Shown in pieces: positions 48,637 through 57,139 of a stretch of 64,000 nt of DNA. The DNA lies in assembly GCA_003116975.1 (NCBI GenBank), contig BGKB01000010.1, positions 310,001-374,000 of the forward strand, written 5' to 3'. The notes below the pieces were generated by a model, which was given only the letters and a program-made list of their open reading frames with translations, ran no database searches and was not told the origin of the DNA. A program made the position numbers and the translations under genes. Within the stretch, counting starts at the first letter, position 1, and each line of letters starts with the position of its first letter. The DNA is from Aurantiochytrium sp. KH105 (lineage: Eukaryota; Sar; Bigyra; Thraustochytrida; Thraustochytriidae).

Positions 48637-49125
48637 TTAGCATTTGTAGCAAAGGCACGAAACGTTCTGATAATGAACATGAATAAGCTGTCTTGCTTGG
48701 TGCACCACGTCAAATCCGAAGCCCTCTCCAATGATGACGTGCCAAGGCCCACCAAACTTTTTGTCCATGTTAGACTTGATCAGCGATGCTGCAGACTGCG
48801 TAGCGAATACATATAGAAACGAGACGAGTCAGGTTCGGGTTTTCCTGTGACGCTCTCATACACCAAAAAGTCACCATTGCATTGCCATGATGATGTTTTT
48901 GCTTCTTCTCTCCTTGTTTGCTTTTCTCCCTGGACTTACTTCGTACTCGTGTGAGGAAAGGTATTTGTCAAGCGCCATGACAATGACGTCTCTCGACTCG
49001 GTTTCCATCTCGAGAACCATGTCGCACGACTTGATTTGAGGCGTTTGCCTAAACTTGGACCATCCTTCCATCTTGTAGACGGGCTTGTCCATGTTTGCCG
49101 AAGAAGCAGACGTCGCCGAGGCCAT
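48637..49125 (-). CDS. DNAL4: Axonemal dynein light chain 4 (DNAL4/LC10-like), spliced
   Basis: Exon 1 is 48940-49125 (186 nt), the intron is 48796-48939 (GTAAGT donor, ACGCAG acceptor), and exon 2 is 48637-48795; 114 residues in total. Exon 1 ends the first helix block (DMVLEMETESRDVIVMALDK), and exon 2 opens SAASLIKSNMDKKFGG, then WHVIIGEGFGFDVVH and the last strand ending CLCYKC. WHV(V/I)IGEGFGF is specific to DNAL4 rather than cytoplasmic LC8, which has WHCIVGRNFG. DNAL4 is an LC8-related light chain of outer/inner-arm axonemal dynein and supports flagellar motility. The fold and length (human 105) agree. An alternative start at a second Met (residue 12) is possible. Confidence 0.93.
48796..48939 (-). 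other. Intron of DNAL4
   Basis: 144 bases, GTAAGT donor, CGCAG acceptor, with a CTGAC word about 32 bases before the acceptor. The phase-0 junction reconstructs the LC8-type fold. Confidence 0.9.
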
Positions 49126-49696
49126 CTTCTTTGGGTTGTTGTTCTCGTCTGGCTTGGCTTTGGTCGCCACCGGCCGGCCGGCTTCGCGCCGCCCTTCCCC
49201 TTTATACTTTTTTCTTTCGTTCACCTCGGGCCGGGAGACGCGCGACGGCGCGAGCTGTGCTCCCTGCTCCGTCTATGTTTCGCTCTGCGCCCCCTGCTCT
49301 TCCCTGTTCTGCCGCGTCGAGGCGACGAACGGTCTTCAACGGTCTGGGCTCGACGCGTGCCTACTTGCTTGCCACGACGAGACGTGCGCAAATGAATAAA
49401 CAAACAGGAGTCAACGGAGTCCTCTGCAGGCGCGATGATTAACATGCAGCGGCCCCCTTTGCCTCCGTAACGGACCCAATCGGGGTCGTGTCAACAATGG
49501 GGTCTACGTTACGAACGACAAGGATTTTTTTTTTTTCACCATCGATCTTTTTGTGCGCCTCGGCCCGAAGAGGCGCCGGCAGCAGGCGGAGCCTCGCGTT
49601 CGCGACTGCGAGTGGCAGGGACGACAGCCTGACAGTGAGTTCGCTGGCGCGACAGACCTGTTTTGGCCAAAGTACCCTGCGCTGTGCGGCACGTTG
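49126..49696. promoter_or_regulatory. Divergent promoter region, DNAL4 / 6-phosphogluconolactonase
   Basis: Up to 570 bases, depending on which start the lactonase uses. A run of T lies near 49523. If the upstream ATG at 49497 is used, the region shrinks to about 370 bases. Confidence 0.4.
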
Positions 49697-49697
49697 G

Positions 49698-50600
49698 ATG
49701 AGGCCGGGAGCTAGACGCGTCGGAGCGATCTTGCTGGGGCTAGTCCTCACAGTCTTGAGCAGTTCGGGAAGCGCGACGACTTCGACGACGACCTCGGCCT
49801 CGGAGTGCTCGACGACGGAGGAGACGCAAGGGACTTTCGACGCAATGGCGGGCATCTTCAAGTTCGCGTCCAAGGACGATTTGAGCGAGGCGGTGGGTGA
49901 TCATGTTCTGCGCGTGACGCAAGAGGCTGCGGAGAAGGATAAGTTCCTCGTGGCCTTGTCTGGCGGGTCGCTGCCCAAGCTGCTCGCGGCTGGCCTGCTC
50001 AAGCACCAGGACGAGATTGATTTCTCGAAATGGCATGTGTTCTTTGCAGACGAGCGGCATGTCCCGCACGACCACGAGGACAGCAACATGCTGGCGTGCA
50101 AGAATGAATTCCTGGCTAAGATTCCGGGCATCAAGGAGGACCAGGTCTACGGAATTGACTATTCGGTGCCCGTCGAGGAGGCTGCACAGCGGTACCAGGT
50201 TGCCATTGAGGCAGTAACGGGTGTGAGCGCGGCCTCGGGTGCGCCGCCGCCGAGCTTTGATCTCGTGCTGCTTGGCATGGGCCCCGACGGACACACGTGC
50301 AGCTTGTTTCCGGGCCATGAGCTGCTCAAGGAGACCGAGCACTGGGTAGCCCCGATTAAGGACTCTCCCAAGCCTCCGTCGGAACGCATTACCCTCACAT
50401 ACCCTGTTCTCAATGTTGCGGCGAACGTCTTCTTCCTGGCGGCGGGCAAGAGCAAGGAAGATGTCCTGCCTTTGACTGCGGGTTTGACTGTCGAGGGGCT
50501 CAACGAGCTTGGCGAAGCCGCGCTGCCTGCGGCGCGGGTTCGTCCTGTGTCAGGTAAGCTTGCTTGGTTCGTGGATGAAGAGGCCGCGGCAAAGCTCTGA
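49698..50600 (+). CDS. PGLS: 6-phosphogluconolactonase, with N-terminal hydrophobic leader
   Basis: 300 residues from the ATG at 49698. PGLS hydrolyses 6-phosphogluconolactone in the oxidative pentose phosphate pathway. Signature segments are FLVALSGGSLPKLL, WHVFFADERHVPHDHEDSN and LVLLGMGPDGHTCSLFPGH, all intact, and the C-terminal half is of normal length. Three in-frame ATGs compete: 49497 (adds 67 mostly basic and Ser-rich residues, including a T-run encoded FFF), 49698 (gives RRVGAILLGLVLTVLSSSGSA, a signal-peptide-like leader) and 49845 (gives the bare cytosolic enzyme, MAGIFKFASKDD). I prefer 49698, but the choice decides whether this is a cytosolic enzyme or one sent to the ER. Confidence 0.93.
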   Translation: MRPGARRVGAILLGLVLTVLSSSGSATTSTTTSASECSTTEETQGTFDAMAGIFKFASKDDLSEAVGDHVLRVTQEAAEKDKFLVALSGGSLPKLLAAGLLKHQDEIDFSKWHVFFADERHVPHDHEDSNMLACKNEFLAKIPGIKEDQVYGIDYSVPVEEAAQRYQVAIEAVTGVSAASGAPPPSFDLVLLGMGPDGHTCSLFPGHELLKETEHWVAPIKDSPKPPSERITLTYPVLNVAANVFFLAAGKSKEDVLPLTAGLTVEGLNELGEAALPAARVRPVSGKLAWFVDEEAAAKL

Positions 50601-51090
50601 TTGATGGGTTATGCCTCTCCTCACACTATATTCTTATGAAAGCAAAGTGGTAGAATGATCTTTTCTCTACATGGTGTCCTCTTCGTTTGTTGTCTGTTTT
50701 ATTGTATACGTTTCTTGTTTGTTGTTGTTGGAGTTTTTTGTTGTTTTTTCCCCCCATAAATTTGATCTGATCTGAACTGTGTGACGTGCCTTTCCATTGA
50801 TGCAAACACTGCTGCTATGTGATTAGGCCTCGGCCTAATACTGTTTCTATCTTTAGTTTCATTCTTGCAGCGAAGAGAGAAGTGGTATCAGAAAAGAAAT
50901 GACAAAGTTGGTGTATAGTTTCAGAATCGAGAGCGAAAGAAAACCACGCGGGCTTTTCCGCTCGCGCATGGTATTGTTTGCTCTGTTCGTGGGTAGTAAT
51001 AAATAGTGTGCATTAGGTGGAGAGGGCGCAGCGAGAACAGCTCACGCCATCAATCTCAAGTCTCGCGTGTTGTCGTCGTCGTTGACGTCG
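50601..51090. other. Convergent 3' spacer
   Basis: About 490 bases, T-rich around 50690-50760 (gtttgttgttgttgg words). It holds both 3' ends. Nothing else is seen. Confidence 0.4.
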
Positions 51091-51510
51091 TTACCGAAGA
51101 AAGCCAAAGCGCTTGCACTCTGCTAGGATCATGCGCGTGCTGACCTCGCCCTTCATCAGATTGTGGTAGATGGAGCGCACGAGCGCAAGACGAGTACGTC
51201 CCTCCGACTCGGGTTTTCCCTCGCGTGAGCAGGCGCGGATGATGGCCTCGGTGCTGTTCATTGGTGGCGCGGACGCGCGTGATCCAATGTGCTCCTCGTC
51301 CTCCTCATCGTCTTTCTTCTCCGATTCGCTCTGGTCGCAGCACGGCATGACGAGGCTCTTCTTGGGAATCATGAGGATGCGCTTACCGTCGTGCACGAGG
51401 ACATCGCCGTTCTTGTTCACGTGCAGAACCGAGACGTTCTTGCTCTGCGCGCCCTGCACGAGCGTCGCGCGCTTCTCCCCCTCCTCCATGTGCAGCGCGA
51501 AGACGGCCAT
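51091..51510 (-). CDS. Small hypothetical protein
   Basis: 139 residues from the ATG at 51510. I do not recognise the family. The first 55 residues alternate short strands (ATLVQGAQSKNVSVLHVNKN, DVLVHDGKRILMIPKKSL), then an acidic loop (KKDDEEDEEH), and the last 55 residues form helices (STEAIIRACSREG, TRLALVRSIYHNLMKGEV) ending in KRFGFLR. Codon use and the clean start fit a real gene. The opposite strand is open over 486 codons but reads as low-complexity Arg/Ala/Ser sequence. No signal or membrane segment is seen. Confidence 0.55.
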   Translation of the reverse strand: MAVFALHMEEGEKRATLVQGAQSKNVSVLHVNKNGDVLVHDGKRILMIPKKSLVMPCCDQSESEKKDDEEDEEHIGSRASAPPMNSTEAIIRACSREGKPESEGRTRLALVRSIYHNLMKGEVSTRMILAECKRFGFLR

Positions 51511-53204
51511 GGTTGCTTGCTTGCCTGCTGCTTGCTTGGCTGGCCACCTGCTCCTCTTCGCTCGCTCGCTCGCCCGCTCGCTGGCTGGTGCCGCGGCCCG
51601 CTGGCTGCCTTGCTCGGCGATCGGGCTTTGCTTGGCCCGCCGCGCGTGCCGGCCTGTGAGCCAGCTAGCTCAGTACTGCTCCTGCGGCGCGCGCCGGCGA
51701 GGGAGCAGGCCGGGTCTAAAGAGGGTGTGTGCGGGTGTGCGTGCGTGTGCAAGAAAGAAGAAAGAAGCGAGCGCGTCGCGTCGCTGTCGAGCCGCGGCGA
51801 CTCTGCTGCCTGCTCTACCTCTTGTGCTCTCTCTAGCACGTGCTCTCGCGGTCCTTCTCGCCGCGCTCGGGCTTGCTTGCTTGCCTGCTTGCCGGCTGGC
51901 TGGCGTGCGCAGGACGGGCTCGAGGTCAACCTCGAAGGGACGTACGCGTCAGCTATTTATTGCGCCCTTACACTCTGTGCGCAGCGGCGTCGATCTTGAG
52001 GCCACCTTCTCCGTCTACAAGTACGGCACGCGGGACTCGCCTCGCGCAGTGCACGTCGGCACACCTTCTGCCTTCCTCGCTCTGCGCGGCCGGCTACGAA
52101 AAGTAGTCGAAGGTAGTCGGGAGACGACACGAGGTAAGAAAGGAAAAAAAGTAAGGTGGTGGTGGTGGTGGCGCTTCTCCTCTCCTCGAGCGCGACGCTG
52201 CCTTCTTGCGTCTCACGCCTGCGTAGCTCGCTCGCTGGCTGCGCTGTCTGCCTCGCGACCGAGCACGGCGCGCGGCGGGGGCGGAAGGGCTGGGGGCGAG
52301 CGCGAGGGGTTCGTTGCGTTGCGGGTCTGGCCTCGCGTCGTCTCGTCTCGTCTCGCCTCGCCTCGTCTTCGAGCGTCCGGCTTTCGACCTTGCTTGCTTG
52401 CGCTCGAGGCCGCGTCGGCCTGGTCCCGCCGTCGGTCAGCCCGGGGCCGCGGGGAGCTCGCCGCGGGCTCGGGAGCGCGCGCGGCGGCGCGGTCGGCTGG
52501 CCTGGCCGCTGCCGGGGACGCGCTGTCGCGGCGCGAGGAACAACGATCGAGGCTTGGAGCTCCGGGCAAGATGGATGGATGGATGGATGCGCAAGCACAG
52601 AGACGAGCGCTCGCAGCTCCACGCGGGTGACCGGCTGCGCTGCGCTGCGCTGGGCTGGACTGGGCTGGGCTGGGCTCGCGCCGACGTCGGGGCGGTCGGG
52701 TCTCTGCGGCGAGGATCGGGTTTGAGGTTCTGTCTGCCAGGCGGGCTCTGACGCGGCCTGGGTCACTCGCTGACTGGGCGTTGTTTTGTCTGCTTTGTTT
52801 TCCAGTCAGCTTTTCGAATCCTTTGCCGCGCCTGCGCGCCGCCGCGACTACAAGTGCCTGTGCGCCTCAATAGAGACGTGAGGGGATTCGCGCCGCGCAG
52901 ACGCGCGCCCTGCAGAGCGTCGCTGCCAGACGCAGACGGTCTAGCTGCGACGTCGTCGCCTGCGTCGGCCGCAGACGCCCCGCACCCGCGCGCTGCGGCC
53001 CGCATCTTGCTTGCTCCCCCCTTGCTGGCTGCTTGCTACCGCTCCGCTGCGGAGCGACTGCGGGCCGCGCGGGGGGCCTGGCGTTACGCGCGCGGTCGCA
53101 TACGCGGCTCGCCGCGGGTGAGAATGCCGCCGGGCGAGGTAATAGCGAAAACGCTTGGGTGCCGCCGTTTCGCGCGCACTGTAGGACGTTAAAGTGTACT
53201 GTAT

Positions 53205-53230
53205 GCCCCAAAGGGTGGCGCTTTCGGGGC
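53205..53230. repeat. GC-rich imperfect hairpin
   Basis: GCCCC-AAAG, a 7-base loop, then CTTT-C-GGGGC: 9 paired bases with one bulged C. It stands out against the low-complexity surroundings. Confidence 0.6.
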
Positions 53231-54462
53231 CCCGCCAAGCAGCGCGCGAGGCGCGCCCAGGGGGGCGCCGTGCGAGTCGCGCGAGGGAGCCCGCCCCGGT
53301 GTACCTCCCCGTACCCGCAGCCGCGCGTCGCCCTCTACACCGCCGCTGCATAGTCTCCAGGCCGGAAAGTGCCATAGTGAAGACAGCACAGAGCTGCCTA
53401 CGCTCTGCTGCGCTGCAGCTTCTCAAATCTAACGGCGAGCGAGAATCCAGCCGCCGATCTTGGGCCCGCGCCCAATTCCTTCCTTCCCTTCGCAAGCAAG
53501 CAAGCAAGCAAGCTTGCGCCCGGCGGCGACTGGTCGCTGCCTCGCGGTAGGACCGGGAGGGCTCGATTTGGGCCCGTCGCAGCCGGCAGCGGCCGTCCGG
53601 CACGAGCAAACGAACGGGCGGCATATGGATGAAGGGATGGATCTTCGGCGGGTCGCTGTCGGTCGGTTGGTCAGCGGACAGACGAACCCACGGTTTGATA
53701 GATGATGACCCGTCGTACCTGCCTCGACAGACGCGACCGCGCGGCGTCATCGCTGTCTCGGCGTCGCCGACCGCCGTGTGTGGAGAGCGGCACGAGAGAT
53801 CGAGCCGCGGGCAGCGACGGTGGCCGACCGACCGACCCAACAACAAAGAAAGGGCTGTCGCATGTAGCCACGGGTAGGTATAGGCAAGCCTAGTGGAGCA
53901 GAAAGTAGTAGTGCTAGGCCTACCACGCCTCGTGCATTGCATTGCAGTGCATTGCAGTGTGCCACAAGCCCTGGTCTTGATCTTTTTGGGTTCGTGCAGT
54001 ATACCCGTATAATGGGTTGCCACCCATGATGGAAGACATTGGAGCAAGCAAGCTTGCAGGGATACTAAACACTGTTTTTGGTGGGGACCTTCAAAATCCT
54101 GGCGTGCGAGCGATCCTCACTTGTATATCTTAATGTCAGTCTTGCTAGCATGGCAGGATTTTCTCGCCAATTGAAAATTTAGGTTGCGGGTGTCGAGAGA
54201 AATATCTCTGTGAGCTTTGGTGAGCATCCTGGAATAGGTTAACCACGTTCTTGAGTTCCTGAGAAATGAGGCCGCAATCATTCCGTTTCGAGTTCGGAAT
54301 GCAGCAGCTTTTTCTTCGCAAGAAGATCATGCGCATCGCAATACCAAGGAAAGGACATCAGATGAGGCTTGAAAACCAATCTCTCCGTTGGCATTGACAG
54401 AGCATTGTAATAAGGAACATCTGTCTTAGTATCGACTACGAACAGATCCTTTTCTCCTGTTT

Positions 54463-54658
54463 ATTGCACAAAGCGAGCGGCCTTGCAAATGTGCCTGCAA
54501 GGATGTGTATACAAAGAATAAAAAGGGGCAGAAGCTCTCGCAACCGCTGCTTCTTGTCATTCATTGCACGAAGCGAGCGGCCTTGCAACTGTGCCTGCAA
54601 GAATGTGTACGCAAAGAATAAAAAGGGGCAGAAGCTCTCGCAACCGCTGCTTCTTGTC
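54463..54658. repeat. Tandem duplication, two 96-bp copies with 100-bp period
   Basis: Copies at 54463-54558 and 54563-54658 differ at about five positions (roughly 95% identical). Each has an inverted repeat near its start (CCTTGCA ... TGCAAGG, weakened in copy 2) and another near its end (AGAAGC ... GCTTCT), joined by an A-rich stretch. No conserved protein is encoded; frames through the two copies shift because 100 is not a multiple of three. Confidence 0.9.
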
Positions 54659-54905
54659 GCCAATGATCTCAATCTTGCGAAATCGTCTTGCTTCGAATTT
54701 GTCCCTTCCTTCTGAGATCGATCTTCTTGCAATCGTCTTCTTGCATGGAAAAGTTCGTTGTCAAGGCATCTTTTCAAACCCCGATGCAAGCGCGCCTGGA
54801 AACTTGCGCGGGCCCCCGGGGCCGCTCCAGTGGTGAGAGCGGCGCGCCGACATAGCCCTCCCAAGGGTGCGTAGGGCGTGGCGCAGGGGTCGTGAAACAC
54901 CCACC

Positions 54906-56519
54906 ATGCGAACAAGAGCGACCGCCGTTGGATGCAAGGCGCTCGCACTCGGCGTGACGCTGCTAATCTCGACGAGCTTGCTCACGCTAACGGAGCCGAT
55001 TCGCGGCGAGCTTCCGCCACGCGAGAAGGCGAGTTGGCACGACACTAGCATTGTTCACGATCAAGAGGGCTGGGTTCGCGTGCCGGAACAAGCCTGGGGC
55101 AAACCTCATCCCCCGTACGATGACCGCTGGAAAAGCAACGAAACGACAATTATCGTGCTTGTGGCAGCCCTTCGCGAAAGTCGCCTCGCTGCAACTCTAC
55201 AAAGCGCTTTTGATAATGCAGATGTCCCGGCGCGCGTCCGTTTTGGTGTCGTGCAGCAAAACGCCCCAAATGACGAAGACTGTCTCGCAAAACTTTGCGA
55301 ACTTCGTGGGAAGCCGCTCCGCGCCGCACCGGATGGAGACGGATTTGAGAACCCAAACGGCTGCGTAGAATTCGACCAGGTTCGAGTGCTCCGCCTCGAC
55401 GCCAGCGAAGCTGCTGGACCGGTCTACGCTCGGGGCTTGCAGCCACAGCTTTTGCAGGATGAAGACTATTGCATGCAAATAGACGCCCACACGATTTTCA
55501 AAAAGGGCTGGGACCGCGCGCTCTTGCGCGAGTGGGCCGCCACTCAAAATGAATTCGCCGTCTTGTCCACATACCCAACCAACTACAAGGATCTCGACAA
55601 GAACAGCAATCATCACTGGGAAATGCCCCATATTTGCGGAGTCCAGATACGCTCGGGCGGCTTTATTAGCAACAAACAAGCTGGCGCTGCCGCCAACCTC
55701 GAGCGTCCGCTCATTGCTCCTCTCTGGGCTGCCGGGCTCTCGTTCAGCCGCTGCCATGCAGAACGCTGGGTTCCAAATGACAAGCATTTGCGACACATTT
55801 TCTCCGGCGAAGAGTTCCATCGAGGGGCGCGACTGTGGACGCATGGCTACGACTTTTATAGCATCACCCGGCCAACGATTGGCGTGTACTATGGTAACGA
55901 GAAAGGTGGCAAGGGCGGTTGGCACTCAAACTCCAAGGAACATCAACGATCTCTCGCACGCCTCATGACTGCGCTCGAGTTTAAAGACAGCGACCAGTCG
56001 CCAGAGGCCCGAGCGCGTCTTGGGGAGTTTACCCTCGGCACGCGCCGTACTATAGACCAGTACATTGCCTTCTCCGGTGTCGATGTGCGCAAGGCTGTTT
56101 CACACGATAAATGTATCGTAGAGTATGTACCGTGGGATGATGCAGGTCTCGAGGAGCGCATACGTCGCGAAGAGCTCGAGCTCGCGGCAGGATATGCCAG
56201 ACGCAAATCCTCAGCAAGCAAGACGTCGAGCAAGTCTGCGTCGCAAACGCAGGCAACAAAGACCCTTTCCGGCAAGTCTTCTGGAACGGAAACGTTTCCA
56301 GCAAGAACTGGTCCTTTCCGCATGCCACCTCTTGCATCGTTTACGACAGATGCAATGCAAGAGAAAATGGCGCACCCGCACGCCGTCCGAGCCCTTTCCC
56401 CGGCCAGCTTTTGCATTTTGGGAATGTTTACGCTGTTTTGCGGCCTTCGTGGCCTCTTTGAGCTTCGTCGACGGGGCATGCTGCGTGATTTGCACTTCAA
56501 AGGACGTCGCGCGCAATGA
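54906..56519 (+). CDS. GlcNAc-transferase family protein (GT60-like), two membrane segments
   Basis: 537 residues from the ATG at 54906, whose context (CCACCATG) is favourable. A signal anchor lies at about residues 10-28. The catalytic domain (PF11397 type) spans about 75-370, with TTIIVLVAALRESRLAATLQ at its start, the candidate metal-binding D-x-H in CMQIDAHTIF (D193, H195), and SGEEFHRGARLWTHGYDFYS. The founding members transfer GlcNAc to hydroxyproline of Skp1 in the cytoplasm of Dictyostelium; here the anchor predicts a Golgi lumenal enzyme, so the acceptor is probably a secretory protein or lipid. A second hydrophobic segment near residue 500-518 follows a Ser/Lys/Thr-rich linker, and may be a second transmembrane helix with a short basic tail. 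Confidence 0.85.
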   Translation: MRTRATAVGCKALALGVTLLISTSLLTLTEPIRGELPPREKASWHDTSIVHDQEGWVRVPEQAWGKPHPPYDDRWKSNETTIIVLVAALRESRLAATLQSAFDNADVPARVRFGVVQQNAPNDEDCLAKLCELRGKPLRAAPDGDGFENPNGCVEFDQVRVLRLDASEAAGPVYARGLQPQLLQDEDYCMQIDAHTIFKKGWDRALLREWAATQNEFAVLSTYPTNYKDLDKNSNHHWEMPHICGVQIRSGGFISNKQAGAAANLERPLIAPLWAAGLSFSRCHAERWVPNDKHLRHIFSGEEFHRGARLWTHGYDFYSITRPTIGVYYGNEKGGKGGWHSNSKEHQRSLARLMTALEFKDSDQSPEARARLGEFTLGTRRTIDQYIAFSGVDVRKAVSHDKCIVEYVPWDDAGLEERIRREELELAAGYARRKSSASKTSSKSASQTQATKTLSGKSSGTETFPARTGPFRMPPLASFTTDAMQEKMAHPHAVRALSPASFCILGMFTLFCGLRGLFELRRRGMLRDLHFKGRRAQ

Positions 56520-56695
56520 TGAGACGACCAAAGCAAAAGATAAAGGTAAAAAAAGTAAAAAAATATCAATTTGAATCTGCATCGTGGGTGAGTTAGATGG
56601 CTCAAAACTGTACCGGCTGCGCGCCGAGCGAGCGACGCGCAAGCGCAAATAGACAAGGGAGAGGAGACTTCGGTAAGGAGCACAATTGGCAGAGT

Positions 56696-57139
56696 CTAGC
56701 ACGCGTACTTTTCGGTAAGCTCCTTGGCCTTGGCCGCAAAGGCCTCGGGGTCGTCCTGGAGCTGCTGGGCAATCTCCGGCTCAAGCGGACTGTCCGTGGT
56801 CGGTTGCGCGAGAAGCTGCTGGAGAATGGTGAGGACCCACTTGACGTTGTGCGAAGGCTTCCAGGCCTCCTTGATGATATCAGCGCAAATCTCGCCAGAA
56901 TCCTTCTTCACGGACGGGTGGTACACCTTGGTGGTGAAGACAACCGAGGGAGGCGTGAACGGGTACTCGGCGCCAAAGCTCAGCTTGAGGTTGAAGAGGC
57001 CGCCCTCGTAAGGCGAGCCCTCGGGGCCCGCAATCGACGCGTCCCACTCGAACAGGTTCCCCTCCACGGGCTCCGCACTGGCCCAGTCGAGGTCCTCGCT
57101 CGCGAGCATCTCAGCCTCCTTGGTGAGTCGCTTCGCCAT
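56696..57139 (-). CDS. Ubiquitin-conjugating enzyme E2 with HPS in place of HPN
   Basis: 147 residues from the ATG at 57139, exactly the size of UBE2D-class E2 cores. The catalytic Cys is C85 in GEICADI. EYPFTPPSVVFTTKVYHP is a normal E2 core up to the HPN tripeptide, where Asn is replaced by Ser (YHPSVKKDSG). The loop before C85 contains the unusual KKDSGE insertion-like segment. The C-terminal helices (LLAQPTTDSPLEPEIAQQL) are normal. E2 enzymes carry ubiquitin or a ubiquitin-like protein as a thioester. The HPN Asn supports catalysis of isopeptide bonds, so this protein may be specialised or reduced in activity. It ends in Cys. Confidence 0.9.
   Translation of the reverse strand: MAKRLTKEAEMLASEDLDWASAEPVEGNLFEWDASIAGPEGSPYEGGLFNLKLSFGAEYPFTPPSVVFTTKVYHPSVKKDSGEICADIIKEAWKPSHNVKWVLTILQQLLAQPTTDSPLEPEIAQQLQDDPEAFAAKAKELTEKYAC

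Larger units (their letters stand above)
51511..54905. other. 3.4-kb gene-free, low-complexity divergent region
   Basis: Between a small minus-strand gene and the GlcNAc-transferase-like gene. Bases 51515-53600 are GC-rich and built from short degenerate repeats: gcttgcttgc (51515-51920), gtctcgtctcgcctcg (52337-52365), ggatggatgg (52570-52590), gggctggact-gggctggg (52650-52680) and caagcaagcaagc (53497-53513). Open frames of 368 and 486 codons exist but show no conserved motif. A hairpin (53205-53230) and a 100-bp duplicated element (54463-54658) also lie here. No tRNA, snRNA, rRNA or transposase is recognised. Confidence 0.6.

Noticed and set aside
51655-51720. tRNA-like A box (tagctcagtactg)
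   Set aside because: No B box (GGTTCGANNCC) follows at the right distance and no cloverleaf can be drawn.
51170-52630. 486-codon + strand open frame
   Set aside because: It reads as Arg/Ala/Ser/Leu low-complexity sequence from repeat-rich GC DNA, overlaps the small minus-strand gene, and shows no domain. GC-rich DNA gives few stop codons by chance.
52941-54047. 368-codon minus-strand open frame
   Set aside because: No conserved motif, dominated by Arg, Ser and Pro from short repeats, and no plausible start context or partner exon.
54464-54836. Short repeat-coded peptides over the 100-bp element
   Set aside because: The two copies are read in different frames, the peptides have no family features, and the changes are not biased to third positions.
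9465-57139. An SCF/neddylation gene cluster (two F-box proteins, NAE1, E2, Skp1-GlcNAc-transferase relative)
   Set aside because: The genes are spread over 47 kb among unrelated ones, the transferase looks lumenal rather than cytoplasmic, and such genes are common; coincidence is the simpler reading.
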